Position numbers and translations under genes: made by a program. The notes under the pieces were generated by a model, which worked only from the letters and a program-made list of their open reading frames with translations, was not told the DNA's origin and ran no database searches. Shown piece by piece: positions 1 through 12,747 of a DNA stretch of 64,000 bases (its first letter is position 1; each line of letters opens with the position of its first letter). Source of the stretch: Azospirillum sp. RU38E (GTDB taxonomy: Bacteria > Pseudomonadota > Alphaproteobacteria > Azospirillales > Azospirillaceae); contig NZ_FZOI01000001.1 of the NCBI RefSeq assembly GCF_900188385.1, positions 496,001 through 560,000 of the forward strand, read 5' to 3'.

Positions 1-159
1 CGCCGGCTGGTTCTGGCCGGTGGGCTGGTGGAAGCCACCGGCACGCATGAGGCCAATACCGGTGGCCGCCCGGCGGAGCTGCACCGGTTCCGCCGCGATG
101 TGCTGCGCGAACGGGTGGCGGCGGGCGTGGGGTTGCCCATGGTACGGATGGTGGAATAA
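1..159 (+). CDS. C-terminal end of an unidentified protein, possibly NrtR/NUDIX-type regulator
   Basis: The window opens inside a reading frame in phase with base 1 that gives 52 residues before the TAA at 157-159. The tail contains GGRPAELHRFRRDVL followed by an R/V/G-rich end. A glycine-arginine-proline-ala turn leading into an HRFR strand resembles the winged-helix wing at the end of NUDIX-like NAD-metabolism regulators, but this rests on a short stretch and is only a suggestion. It converges with the methyltransferase gene that ends at 181, leaving a 21-base gap. The start, length and function cannot be judged from this window. Confidence 0.5.
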   Translation, partial: RRLVLAGGLVEATGTHEANTGGRPAELHRFRRDVLRERVAAGVGLPMVRMVE

Positions 160-180
160 GGGGGGCGCGCCCCTTATTCT

Positions 181-990
181 TTACCGCGCCAGCAGGAAGG
201 CCAGGATCGCCGTGGTGGCCGACACGTTCAGCGACTGCACCCAGCCGCTGCCCCGGATTGTCACCAGCGCTTCGCAGGCGGCCTGGCTTTCCGGCGGCAT
301 TCCATGTTCTTCATTCCCCATGACAAAGGCGGTGGGCCGCCCGTCGGCGCTTGGGGCCAGGGCGTCCAGGCCGGGGAAATCGCCCAGTGCGGTGCCCACG
401 GTGCGGTAATGCGGGCGCAAGGCCCCCAGGGCCGCCGCAAAGCCGTGGGTCTGATAGAGGTCGACATATTCGAACCCGCCTTCGGCCACACGATAGGCTG
501 CCTCCGACGGCAGGGCCTGCCCCTTATGGTCGGAGATCAGCACCCGGTCGATGCCGAAAAAGGCGGCGGTGCGGATGATGGCGCCCAGATTATGGGGGTT
601 GGAAACGCCATCCAGAATCAACAGTCGGCGCCCTTCCGCCCGCCACTGGCCGGCCATCGCCGGATCATAGGCCAGCACGGGGCGCGGCTGCGCTTCGGCC
701 ACGATGCCGCCATGCATGGCCGACCCGGCAATCTTCTCCAGTTCCGCCGCCGGCACCATCCGATAGGGTTTGCGCTGTTCGGCCAGCCGGGCACAGAAGG
801 GGCCGGTATCGGCGCGGAACCGCTCATCAAAATAAAGCCGCTCCACCCGGTCGGGGTCTTGGGCGAACAGGGCTGCCACCGCCGGCCAGCCGGCCACACG
901 GAACGGCTTGCGCCGCGCCGGCTGGGTGGGCGGCGTTGGGGCTGGCGGTTTCAGACGCAGGGTGGGGCGCGGCTTCGGCTGGTCGGTCAT
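181..990 (-). CDS. TrmH/SpoU-family (YfiF-like) RNA 2'-O-methyltransferase
   Basis: A 269-residue protein. Residues 1-40 are a Pro/Lys/Arg-rich leader, followed by an L30e-like RNA-binding substrate domain (about 45-125, ending in AMHGGIVAE) and a SPOUT methyltransferase domain. The SPOUT signatures are LDGVSNPHNLGAIIRTA (motif 1), FVMGNEEHGM (motif 2) and SLNVSATTAI (motif 3, the knot that binds S-adenosylmethionine). The HHGG-like turn and the AYRVAEGGFEYV segment match E. coli YfiF more closely than RlmB, so the RNA target is left open. The start at MTDQPKPR is chosen because the in-frame extension upstream is a shadow of uppP. It lies 7 bases downstream of uppP on the same strand and may share its transcript. 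Confidence 0.88.
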   Translation of the reverse strand: MTDQPKPRPTLRLKPPAPTPPTQPARRKPFRVAGWPAVAALFAQDPDRVERLYFDERFRADTGPFCARLAEQRKPYRMVPAAELEKIAGSAMHGGIVAEAQPRPVLAYDPAMAGQWRAEGRRLLILDGVSNPHNLGAIIRTAAFFGIDRVLISDHKGQALPSEAAYRVAEGGFEYVDLYQTHGFAAALGALRPHYRTVGTALGDFPGLDALAPSADGRPTAFVMGNEEHGMPPESQAACEALVTIRGSGWVQSLNVSATTAILAFLLAR

Positions 991-997
991 TGAATAA

Positions 998-1816
998 TCA
1001 GGCGGCAAAGAAGGTGAGATAGGACAGCATGATGGTGCCGATGGCGATGCGGTACCAGGCGAACGGCGTGAAGCCATGCCGGCTGACGAAATCCACCAGC
1101 CAGCGCACCACCACCAGGGCCGACAGGAAGGCCACACCGAAACCCACGGCGATCAGGCTGACCGAATCGACGGCCAATACGTCACGATTCTTGTAGAGGT
1201 CATAGACAGCCGCGCCCAGCATGGTGGGAATGGCGACGAAGAAGCTGAACTCGGCTGCCGCCTTGCGCTCCACCCCCATCAACAGCGACCCGATGATGGT
1301 GGCACCAGATCGGGAAACGCCGGGGATCATCGCCAGACACTGGATGAAGCCGATGGACAGCGACAGCCGGGCCGGGAAATTTTCGACCTCGAAATAACGC
1401 GGACTTTTCACCAACTTTTCCGCCACCAGAATGATGATGCCCCCGACGATCAGGGCGATGGACACCACGGTCGGGTTGAACAGCACACTCTTGATATAGG
1501 AATGCGCCACCACGCCGATGCCGGCGGCGGGCAGGAAGGCCAACAGGATCGCGGCGGTGAAGCCCACCGCCGCCTTGTCACCCCGGAACAGGCCGGTCAG
1601 CACGCCCCACAGCTTGTGGAAATAAACCAGCAGGATGGCCAGGATGGCGCCCAGCTGGATCACCACCTTGAACAGATCTTCGGCCTGACCTTTGAAGCCC
1701 AGCACCTCGCTGAGCATGATCAGATGGCCGGTGGAGGAGACGGGGATGAACTCCGTCAACCCTTCCAGCAGACCCAGCAGGATGGCATCGAAAAAGGGGG
1801 TGGTTTCAGCAATCAA
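998..1816 (-). CDS. uppP: Undecaprenyl-diphosphatase (UppP/BacA)
   Basis: UppP removes the terminal phosphate of undecaprenyl diphosphate at the membrane, recycling the lipid carrier for peptidoglycan and other envelope polymers; over-expression is known to give bacitracin resistance. The N-terminal signature LLEGLTEFIPVSSTGHL carries the catalytic glutamates and the second signature PGVSRSGATI carries the essential Ser/Arg. About eight hydrophobic segments are visible. I start at a TTG (1814-1816), which gives 272 residues, the usual family size, and sits behind an AAGGGA ribosome-binding site. An upstream GTG/ATG-type extension to 1897 would add 27 unfamiliar Pro-rich residues. It is followed 7 bases later by the SPOUT methyltransferase gene. 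Confidence 0.93.
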   Translation of the reverse strand: MIAETTPFFDAILLGLLEGLTEFIPVSSTGHLIMLSEVLGFKGQAEDLFKVVIQLGAILAILLVYFHKLWGVLTGLFRGDKAAVGFTAAILLAFLPAAGIGVVAHSYIKSVLFNPTVVSIALIVGGIIILVAEKLVKSPRYFEVENFPARLSLSIGFIQCLAMIPGVSRSGATIIGSLLMGVERKAAAEFSFFVAIPTMLGAAVYDLYKNRDVLAVDSVSLIAVGFGVAFLSALVVVRWLVDFVSRHGFTPFAWYRIAIGTIMLSYLTFFAA

Positions 1817-2182
1817 AATGGCAGTTCCCTTGGGGACAATCGGGGGGATCGGCGGCGCCTGTATAGCAGCCGCTCCCCGCCCTGGCGACTGCGACATGGG
1901 CGCCCGGTTGGGCGCGTCACCCGGAATCGCGCTTTTGCAATGGTTCTGACATGGAAAGGTCCGGAACGGACCTATTTTGACGATTGAGAATGGTTCTTAA
2001 CTGAGGTTGCGCCGAAAGCACAGGACTTATGCGCTGAAAAATGGGCAGCAATGCTGACCTATCGCTGAAAAACTGCTGGAACGGCGTCTTTCGGCACTTT
2101 ATATGATCGTTCTCCGCCGCTGGAGGATAAGGGAATTACCCGTCCGCCGGCTGGGTTTCAGGTGGGAATGAGGATTGGTTCC
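1817..2182. promoter_or_regulatory. Divergent promoter region between uppP and gltD
   Basis: About 365 bases without a convincing gene between two divergent transcripts. It contains two direct copies of CGCTGAAAAA at 2032-2041 and 2063-2072 (31 bases apart), and an AGGA ribosome-binding site at 2171-2174 for gltD. No clear sigma-54 site was recognised. The direct repeats could be activator or repressor sites for the glutamate synthase operon, but this is inference. Confidence 0.4.
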
Positions 2183-3631
2183 ATGGCGCAGCAGAATATG
2201 CTCGGGTTTGTCCATACCGAACAGCGGATGCCCGATAAACGGGAACCGGCGCTGCGTCGCCAGGATTTTGATGAGATCTATGCCCGCTTCAGCGATCAGG
2301 GTGCGTCCGAACAGGCGGGCCGCTGCTCCCAGTGTGGTGTGCCCTTCTGTCAGGTGCATTGCCCGGTCAGCAACAATATCCCCGACTGGCTGAAGCTGAC
2401 GCGCGAAGGCCGGCTGGAGGAAGCGTATGAACTGTCCCAGGCCACCAATAATTTCCCGGAAATCTGCGGCCGCATCTGCCCGCAGGACCGTCTGTGCGAG
2501 GGCAACTGCACGATTGAGCAGTCGACCCACGGCACGGTCACCATCGGTGCGGTGGAAAAATACATCACCGATACGGCGTGGGAACGCGGCTGGGTGAAGC
2601 CGATCGTGCCGCGCGTGGAGCGTGACCAGTCCGTCGGCATCATCGGTGCCGGCCCCGCCGGTCTGGCCGCCGCCGCCCAGCTGCGCCAGAAGGGCTATAA
2701 GGTTCATGTCTATGATCGCTATGACCGCGTGGGCGGCCTGCTGATCTATGGCATCCCCGGCTTCAAGCTGGATAAGGAAGTCGTCATTCGCCGCTGGAAG
2801 CAGCTGGAGGAATCGGGCGTTGAGTTCCATCTGGGCGTTGAGGTTGGCCGCAATATCGACCTGCGCACCCTGCGTTCCCAGCACGACGCCGTGCTGATCG
2901 CCACCGGCGTGTATAAGGCCCGCGATCTGGGCGGGCCGGGCTCCGGGCTGGACGGCATTGTTGCCGCACTGGATTACCTGACCGCCAGCAACCGCAAGAG
3001 CCTGGGCGACACGGTGCTGGATTTTGAGACCGGCAAGCTGAACGCCAAGGGCAAGAATGTGGTGGTGATCGGCGGTGGCGACACGGCGATGGATTGCGTG
3101 CGCACCGCCATCCGCCAGGGTGCCAAGTCGGTGAAGTGCCTCTATCGCCGCGACCGCAAGAACATGCCGGGCTCGCAGCGCGAAACCGCCAATGCGGAGG
3201 AAGAAGGCGTGGAATTCGTCTGGCAGACCGCACCGGACGGGTTCACCGGCGATGCGCATGTCACCGGCGTCAAGGTCTTCAAGATGCATATGGGCGTGGC
3301 CGATGCCACCGGCCGCCAGACCCCGCTGCCCATTGAAGGCTCCGGCTATACGATTGACGCCGATCTGGTGGTGAAGGCCCTTGGCTTCGACCCGGAGGAA
3401 ATCCCCACCCTGTTTGGCGCGCCGGAACTGAAGGTCAGCCGCTGGGGCACCGTGCAGGTGAAGTACGGCACCATGATGACCAACCTGGATGGCGTGTTCG
3501 CCGCCGGCGACATCGTGCGCGGTGCCTCTCTGGTGGTGTGGGGCATCAAGGATGGCCGCGACGCCGCCGAGGGCATCCACAAATTCATCCAGGCCAAGGC
3601 CGCCCAGCCAGTGGCTGTGGCGGCGGAGTAA
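2183..3631 (+). CDS. gltD: Glutamate synthase (NADPH) small subunit
   Basis: The 482-residue beta subunit of NADPH-GOGAT. It binds FAD, takes electrons from NADPH and passes them through iron-sulphur centres to GltB for glutamate formation from glutamine and 2-oxoglutarate. Residues 45-110 carry the two cysteine clusters (C48, C51, C56, C60, then a CGRICPQDRLCEGNC segment) that hold the [4Fe-4S] centres. The FAD Rossmann motif is VGIIGAGPAGLAAA and the NADPH motif is VVVIGGGDTAMDC. The C-terminal FAD signature is GVFAAGDIVRGASLVVWGI. I chose the ATG at 2183 because AGGA stands 8 bases upstream; GTG 2162 and ATG 2168 are alternatives. It is the first gene of the glt operon. Confidence 0.95.
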   Translation: MAQQNMLGFVHTEQRMPDKREPALRRQDFDEIYARFSDQGASEQAGRCSQCGVPFCQVHCPVSNNIPDWLKLTREGRLEEAYELSQATNNFPEICGRICPQDRLCEGNCTIEQSTHGTVTIGAVEKYITDTAWERGWVKPIVPRVERDQSVGIIGAGPAGLAAAAQLRQKGYKVHVYDRYDRVGGLLIYGIPGFKLDKEVVIRRWKQLEESGVEFHLGVEVGRNIDLRTLRSQHDAVLIATGVYKARDLGGPGSGLDGIVAALDYLTASNRKSLGDTVLDFETGKLNAKGKNVVVIGGGDTAMDCVRTAIRQGAKSVKCLYRRDRKNMPGSQRETANAEEEGVEFVWQTAPDGFTGDAHVTGVKVFKMHMGVADATGRQTPLPIEGSGYTIDADLVVKALGFDPEEIPTLFGAPELKVSRWGTVQVKYGTMMTNLDGVFAAGDIVRGASLVVWGIKDGRDAAEGIHKFIQAKAAQPVAVAAE

Positions 3632-3633
3632 GG

Positions 3634-3894
3634 ATGCCGACCGTCGCCTGGATCTTGGGATATGCGATCGTCTTCTTTTTTGAAGACCATGCGCCACCCC
3701 ATTTCCATGTGCGCGGCAAGGGTGTGGAGGCAAAGTTCGATCTGGCGGAACTGACGCTGGTGGAAATCAAGGGGCAGCTGAGGCCGGCTGAAATCCGGGC
3801 GATCCGGGATTGGGCGCGCCGCCATCTGCCGGCCCTGTATAGGGCCTGGAATATGGTGCAGGATGGCGAAACGCCACCCAGGATCGGAGGCTGA
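3634..3894 (+). CDS. DUF4160 family small protein
   Basis: An 86-residue protein starting 2 bases after the gltD stop. It has the DUF4160 layout: an N-terminal MPTVAWILGY strand, the conserved FFFEDHAPPHFHVRG motif (Asp-His-x-Pro-Pro-His-Phe-His), a VEAKFDLAEL strand pair and a C-terminal helix with WARRH and W-x-x-x-Q-x-G-E. The function of the family is not known to me. It is commonly found next to a DUF2442 gene, as it is here, and the two are sometimes suggested to act as a pair, perhaps toxin-antitoxin-like; the sequence alone does not show this. The tight spacing implies translation coupled to gltD. Confidence 0.82.
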   Translation: MPTVAWILGYAIVFFFEDHAPPHFHVRGKGVEAKFDLAELTLVEIKGQLRPAEIRAIRDWARRHLPALYRAWNMVQDGETPPRIGG

Positions 3895-3898
3895 CCCC

Positions 3899-4180
3899 AT
3901 GTATTACATCGCCAAGGCAACCGCCAACCCGGACTTTACCGTTACCATTGAATGGCAACACGGTCCGACCAGCATTGTCGATTTCAAGCCGACCATCGCC
4001 AAGGGCAAGGTATTCACCCCTTTGGCCGATGTCGCCTTCTTCACCGGTAAGCTCTATGTGGCCGAAGACGGCTATTATCTGGGCTGGCCGGTGGAGATTG
4101 ATTTCAGTGCCGACAGCCTCTGGTACCGCACCCACCCTGATGATCTGAAACGCGACTATCCCGACGTCGCTGCCGAATAA
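3899..4180 (+). CDS. DUF2442 family small protein
   Basis: A 93-residue protein of the DUF2442 type. It has a beta-rich N-terminal half (FTVTIEWQHG, SIVDFKPTIAKG), a central F-T-x-L-x-D-V-x-F-F segment and the family-typical YYLGWPVEIDFSADSLWY ending. It begins 4 bases after the DUF4160 stop and ends 50 bases before gltB, so gltD, the pair and gltB form one apparent operon. No enzymatic motif is visible. The pairing with DUF4160 is a known association, and a physical complex is a reasonable inference. Confidence 0.8.
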   Translation: MYYIAKATANPDFTVTIEWQHGPTSIVDFKPTIAKGKVFTPLADVAFFTGKLYVAEDGYYLGWPVEIDFSADSLWYRTHPDDLKRDYPDVAAE

Positions 4181-4230
4181 CCGACCCGATACGCGAATTT
4201 CATTCGTTTTCGAACACCGAGGGCCATGAC

Positions 4231-8772
<4,542 letters not shown>

Positions 8773-8798
8773 GCAGCGATAAATCGCTGATTATAGGG

Positions 8799-8830
8799 AA
8801 GGGGTGGTCCGATTGGATCACCCCTTTTTC
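8799..8830 (+). terminator. Rho-independent terminator of the glt operon
   Basis: The stem GGGGTGGTCC (8801-8810) pairs with GGATCACCCC (8815-8824), with one G-T wobble and a short GATT loop, and is followed by a T-run. It lies 27 bases after the gltB stop. A smaller inverted repeat, CAGCGAT-AA-ATCGCTG, sits just upstream. Confidence 0.85.
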
Positions 8831-8938
8831 TTTGGGGGTAAGCAATCCTGCGGTGGGCTCCCCCCTTTATTGTGGATAGAGGGTGGTAAATAGCAGAGGT
8901 AAATTTATCCCATCCAAAAACGCGAGTGGGGGTGGGAT

Positions 8939-9250
8939 ATGAAGACCAGTACGCTGACCATCATCAAACACGCGCTGATCGGTTTCATCATCGGCATGGT
9001 GGTGGCCGTGGTCCGGCTGGGCGGTGCCAAGGGCGGCGACCTGGGGGCGATGGTGACCACCATTCTGGGATCGGTGATCGGTGCCATGTTGGTGATGGGC
9101 GTCATCGGCTATTTCAAGGCGCGCAAGCTGCCCGATGATGCCGCTGCCGTAACGCCCATGTCCACCGGCCGCAAGGTGACGCTTTATGTCAGCCTGGGGT
9201 TCCTGGGGCTGGTGATCGGTGGGGTGGCGCTGTTGCCGCTGCTGCGGTGA
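8939..9250 (+). CDS. Small membrane protein of unknown function
   Basis: A 103-residue protein with three or four predicted membrane segments: residues about 8-28 (IIKHALIGFIIGMVVAVV), 35-60 (AMVTTILGSVIGAMLVMGV) and 80-100 (LYVSLGFLGLVIGGVALLPL). A short positively charged loop with KARK lies between them. The start ATG is preceded by a purine-rich GGGGGTGGG. No family is recognised. It is flanked by the glt terminator on one side and converges with tenA on the other, so it is probably monocistronic. Confidence 0.6.
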   Translation: MKTSTLTIIKHALIGFIIGMVVAVVRLGGAKGGDLGAMVTTILGSVIGAMLVMGVIGYFKARKLPDDAAAVTPMSTGRKVTLYVSLGFLGLVIGGVALLPLLR

Positions 9251-9268
9251 AGGGGGATGTTGCCCCTA

Positions 9269-9982
9269 CTAGCCCATCAGACCCAGGCCCATATCCCAAA
9301 ACCCGGCTTCCAGCCGGCTGGCGGCATCAAAGCTGCGGGTCAGCTCGGCAAAGCGGGCATCGCCACCGCGCTTCAGGCTCAACCGGTCCAGCAGGGCCAC
9401 CTGGGCCGCCGCCACGGCGCGATATTCTGGGTCGGCATACATGGCGATCCAGTCGGCATAGGGGTTACCATCCAGCTTGGTCGCCGGGTCGGCCAGCAGG
9501 TTGGCCGCAATCTCCGCATAACCGACAATGCAAGGCGCCAGCGCCACATGCAAATCCAGCAGATCGCCGGCCAGCCCGCGTTCCAGCACGAAACGGGTAT
9601 AGGCCAGCGTGCCCTGCGCCTCTGCTGTCGCCTGCATGGCGGCCTCATCCAGGCCCCAGCCGGCGCAATATTTCACATGCAGGCCCATTTCCAGATCCAG
9701 GATGGCCGACATGGACCGGGCCGCCGCCCGCATGTCGGCCAGATCATCGGCCTTGAAGGCAGCCAGCGCATAGGCGCGGGCGAAATGGATCAGGAACAGA
9801 TAATCCTGCACCAGATAATGCCGGAAGCAGGCTTCCGGTAAGGAACCATCGCCCATGCGATGCACGAATTCGTGTGCCACATAGCGATCCCAAGCCGGGC
9901 GCGCCGCTGAACGCAGACGGTCCAACAACCCGTCTGGCGTCGCCAGATCGGGCAGGGACTGCGCGGTCAGCGGCGTTCCCAT
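9269..9982 (-). CDS. tenA: TenA family thiaminase II / aminopyrimidine aminohydrolase
   Basis: A 237-residue all-helical TenA protein. Family members hydrolyse 4-amino-5-aminomethyl-2-methylpyrimidine from degraded thiamine to the hydroxymethyl form for salvage. The signatures are ARPAWDRYVAHEFVHRMGDG near the N terminus, FRHYLVQDYLFLIHFARAYA (the conserved YLxQDxxFL helix), and LAPCIVGYAEIA, which holds the catalytic cysteine of the classical TenA_C subtype. The C-terminal FWDMG also fits the family. Its start overlaps the stop of the upstream ferredoxin gene by one base, so the two are translated together. Why a ferredoxin is paired with TenA is unclear. Confidence 0.9.
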   Translation of the reverse strand: MGTPLTAQSLPDLATPDGLLDRLRSAARPAWDRYVAHEFVHRMGDGSLPEACFRHYLVQDYLFLIHFARAYALAAFKADDLADMRAAARSMSAILDLEMGLHVKYCAGWGLDEAAMQATAEAQGTLAYTRFVLERGLAGDLLDLHVALAPCIVGYAEIAANLLADPATKLDGNPYADWIAMYADPEYRAVAAAQVALLDRLSLKRGGDARFAELTRSFDAASRLEAGFWDMGLGLMG

Positions 9983-10296
9983 TACTTCGCGCCGGGCAGC
10001 TTGACGGTCAGGCCGTCCAGTTCCTCGGTCATGCGGATCTGGCAGCCCAGACGGGAGGTCTTGGTCAGGCCGAAGGCCAGATCCAGCATATCCTCCTCAT
10101 CCTCTTCCGCATCCGGCAGCAGATCGTACCATTCCGGCGTCACCACCACATGGCAGGTGGAGCAGGCCAGGGAGCCCTCGCAGGCCCCTTCCAGGTCGAT
10201 ATCGTGACGGCGGGCGATCTCCAGGATCGACAGGCCCAGCGGGGCATCCACCTCACGGCGGGTGCCATCGGTCTCAATGAACACCATTTTCGGCAT
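9982..10296 (-). CDS. 2Fe-2S ferredoxin, adrenodoxin/FdxB type
   Basis: A 104-residue [2Fe-2S] ferredoxin. The cluster ligands follow the adrenodoxin pattern: [12 protein letters not shown] gives C-x5-C-x2-C and the fourth ligand is in RLGCQIR. The acidic stretch [13 protein letters not shown] is the usual partner-binding surface of vertebrate-type ferredoxins. Proteins of this type serve ISC iron-sulphur assembly or cytochrome P450/hydroxylase electron transfer. No isc, fpr or P450 gene is nearby, so its partner is unknown. It is the first gene of a two-gene unit with tenA. Confidence 0.92.
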   Translation of the reverse strand: MPKMVFIETDGTRREVDAPLGLSILEIARRHDIDLEGACEGSLACSTCHVVVTPEWYDLLPDAEEDEEDMLDLAFGLTKTSRLGCQIRMTEELDGLTVKLPGAK

Positions 10297-10489
10297 CGCG
10301 CCAGAACTCCCAGCAACCGGAACGCACCCCCGGTCGACCGGGGGCCAGATTTCAGTCAGCCTTGTTACGAATCCGCAGCGCCCGAGTCCAGCGCCTTTTG
10401 GCGCGGGTGGGCATTGGCGGCGACAGATCGCGCCCTATCTCCAGTCACCCGCCCTTTTGGCCACCATTTTCGCTGGCAAGGAAACCGCT

Positions 10490-11824
10490 ATGGCATCCCC
10501 GCCTTTGCGTCGGCTGGTTCTGCTGGCCTATGGCGCGCCGGCCCTGCCGCTGGCGGTGCTGCTGCTGCCCACCTACATCTTTCTGCCCGCCCATTATGCC
10601 CAATTGGGCCTGTCGCTGGGCACCATCAGCCTGGTGCTGCTGGCCGCCCGGCTGTGGGATGGCGTGACCGATCCGCTGGTGGGTGCCTTGTCCGACCGGT
10701 TTGGCGGACGGTTTGGCCGGCGGCGACCCTGGATCGCCGCCGGCCTGCCGCTGACCTGCCTGTCGCTCTGGTTTCTGCTGGTGCCGGGGGACGGGGTGGG
10801 CTGGCCGCATCTGCTGGGCTGGAGCATGGCGCTCTATCTCGGCTGGACGCTGATGGTGGTGCCGCTGACCGCCTGGGGGGCGGAACTGTCCGGCGATTAC
10901 CACCAGCGCACCCGCATCAATGGCTATCGGGAGGCGGCGGGCGTGCTGGGTACCATGGTGGCCCTGGTGCTGCCGTTTGCGTTGGGTGCCGGGGCGGCGG
11001 GGCAGGAGGGGGCGGCGCTGCGCCTCTTGGCCCTGTTCATCCTGATCAGCCTGCCTTTACTGACCCTGGCCGCCCTGCTGCTGGTGCCAGACCCACCCTG
11101 GCCCCTGGCGGGGACGGCGGCACAGGCGGCCACCACCAACCCCGGCGGCTGGCGGGCGATTCTGGGCAATGGGCCTTTCCGCCGGCTGCTGCTGGCCTAC
11201 GTCATTAACGGGATGGCCAACGGCCTTCCTGCCCAGCTTTTCCTCTTCTTCGTGCAGCATCGGCTGGGCGAGGGGGAGCGGGCCGGGCTGCTGTTGCTCT
11301 GTTATTTCGCGTCGGGTCTGCTGGCGGTGCCGCTGTGGCTGGGGTTGAGCAAAATCTGGGGCAAGGACCGGGTGTGGCGGGCAGCCATGCTGTGGAACAT
11401 CGCCTGGTTTCTGCCGGTCTTCTGGCTGGGATCGGGCGATTTTCTGGCATTCCTGCTGGTCTGTGTGATGACGGGGCTGACACTGGGCGCCGATCTGGTG
11501 CTGCCCTCCGCCATGCAGGCCGATGTGGTGGATCTGGATGCGGCCAGCCATGGCACGCCACGCGCCGGCCTGTTCTTCGCGCTTTGGGGGCTGGCCACCA
11601 AGCTGGCCACCGCGCTGGCCGCGCTGGGGCTGGGGGCCGCCGGGCTGTTCGGCTTCACACCCGCCGGCCCCAACGATGCCGAGGCGTTGACCGGGCTGAC
11701 CCTGCTCTATGCCGGGTTGCCCATCCTGTTGAAATTGCTGGCCATCGCCCTGTTGTGGCGTTGGCCGCTGGACCAGACGGCGCAGGCCGCCCTGCGCCGC
11801 CGGATAGAGGCACCAAGCCCATGA
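10490..11824 (+). CDS. GPH-type MFS transporter (sugar:cation symporter family)
   Basis: A 444-residue, 12-helix MFS_2 protein. The N-terminal half carries the family hallmark ARLWDGVTDPLVGALSDRFGGRFGRRRPW, where D-x-x-x-D-P-x-x-G and the GRRRPW loop are typical of the glycoside-pentoside-hexuronide (GPH) group. A second conserved block, GYREAAGVLG, follows helix 4. The ATG at 10490 is chosen for its AAGGA about 7 bases upstream and because the longer frame has a non-membrane leader. The substrate is not known; paralogs in proteobacteria are annotated only as MFS. It shares an ATGA overlap with the downstream DUF3833 lipoprotein gene, so the two products probably act together. Confidence 0.87.
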   Translation: MASPPLRRLVLLAYGAPALPLAVLLLPTYIFLPAHYAQLGLSLGTISLVLLAARLWDGVTDPLVGALSDRFGGRFGRRRPWIAAGLPLTCLSLWFLLVPGDGVGWPHLLGWSMALYLGWTLMVVPLTAWGAELSGDYHQRTRINGYREAAGVLGTMVALVLPFALGAGAAGQEGAALRLLALFILISLPLLTLAALLLVPDPPWPLAGTAAQAATTNPGGWRAILGNGPFRRLLLAYVINGMANGLPAQLFLFFVQHRLGEGERAGLLLLCYFASGLLAVPLWLGLSKIWGKDRVWRAAMLWNIAWFLPVFWLGSGDFLAFLLVCVMTGLTLGADLVLPSAMQADVVDLDAASHGTPRAGLFFALWGLATKLATALAALGLGAAGLFGFTPAGPNDAEALTGLTLLYAGLPILLKLLAIALLWRWPLDQTAQAALRRRIEAPSP

Positions 11825-12399
11825 TGCGATCGCTCCTCCGCACCCTCCTGCCGCTCCTCGCCCTTCTCACCGTTCTGACCGGTTGCAACACGATGAAACC
11901 CGAACAATTCGCCAAACAGACCCCCGCCCTGGCGCTGGAAGACTATTTCCAGGGTCAGACCCGCGCCTATGGCATTGTGGAGGACCGGTTCGGCAATGTG
12001 CGCCGGCAGTTCGTGGTGGATATCAAGGGCGACTGGAACGGCAGGGAACTGACCCTGGACGAGCGTTTCGACTGGAGCGACGGGGAGAAGGAACGGCGCG
12101 TCTGGGTGCTGACGCGCCAAGGCCCCAACCAGTGGGAAGGCCGCACCCAGGATGCCATCGGCACGGCCAAGGGCGTGCTGTCCGGCAATGCCTATAACAT
12201 GGTCTATGATTTCAATTTGAAGATGGGCGAGGGCCGCACGAAGGTGCGGTTCGATGACTGGATGTTCCTGATGCCGGACGGGATGCTGCTGAACAAGGCG
12301 ACCATCAGCAAATTCGGCATCCATCTGGCCACCGTCACCATCGCGTTCCGCAAAGATGTGCCAGGGATGGCGGCCGGATCGCGGCAGGCGGCGGAATAG
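11821..12399 (+). CDS. DUF3833 family lipoprotein
   Basis: A 192-residue lipoprotein. Residues 1-20 are a charged and hydrophobic signal peptide ending in a LTVLTGC lipobox (Cys at about 22). The body has the DUF3833 pattern: FAKQTPALALEDYFQG, GIVEDRFGNVRRQFVVDI, WKRxW-like ERRVWVLT, and a late FDDWMFLMPDGMLLNKATISKFG block. Such proteins are predicted to be outer-membrane-anchored beta-barrel-like lipocalins. No biochemical role is known to me. Its ATG overlaps the MFS stop by four bases, a typical translation-coupling arrangement. Confidence 0.88.
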   Translation: MMRSLLRTLLPLLALLTVLTGCNTMKPEQFAKQTPALALEDYFQGQTRAYGIVEDRFGNVRRQFVVDIKGDWNGRELTLDERFDWSDGEKERRVWVLTRQGPNQWEGRTQDAIGTAKGVLSGNAYNMVYDFNLKMGEGRTKVRFDDWMFLMPDGMLLNKATISKFGIHLATVTIAFRKDVPGMAAGSRQAAE

Positions 12400-12424
12400 A
12401 CAGGGGGCGGTGCCCGGTCTATTC
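12394..12424 (+). terminator. Stem-loop at the end of the DUF3833 gene
   Basis: GAATAGAC (12394-12401) pairs perfectly with GTCTATTC (12417-12424), with an inner GGGC/GCCC stem. The stop codon of the lipoprotein lies in the left arm. There is no T-run, so it may be an mRNA-stabilising stem or a weak terminator, or an operator for the ParD/ParE pair that starts 39 bases on. Confidence 0.4.
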
Positions 12425-12462
12425 TGGCACCACAAGATGAGGCTTGGCCCTGGAGGAATGTT

Positions 12463-12747
12463 ATGGGACAGCCGCGGCGCCTGACGATTACCGTTTCCCC
12501 TGAACTGGCCAGTCAGATGCATGACGCCATCGCCCAGGGCGATTATGCCTCTGAAGATGAGGTAATCCGTGAGGCGTTGCTGGACTGGCAGCTTCGCCGA
12601 ACTGCCAGCCTGGATGCACAAGCCGCCCTGAAGGCCGATCTGGCGCTGGGCATGGCGGACCTTGAATCCGGTAAAGTGCGTGACTTCGACCTTGATCAGA
12701 TTGTGCAACTGGGCAGGAAATTATCCGGTCGCTTCCCGTACAACTGA
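12463..12747 (+). CDS. ParD-family antitoxin (ribbon-helix-helix)
   Basis: A 94-residue antitoxin. The N-terminal ribbon strand RRLTITVSPELASQMHDAI and the helix DYASEDEVIREALLDWQLR form the ParD ribbon-helix-helix DNA-binding domain. The C-terminal 40 residues are acidic and would wrap the toxin. A GGAGG ribosome-binding site stands just before the ATG. The toxin gene overlaps its 3' end by 28 bases. The pair is probably autoregulated through the upstream region. No sign of decay is seen in this gene. Confidence 0.88.
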   Translation: MGQPRRLTITVSPELASQMHDAIAQGDYASEDEVIREALLDWQLRRTASLDAQAALKADLALGMADLESGKVRDFDLDQIVQLGRKLSGRFPYN

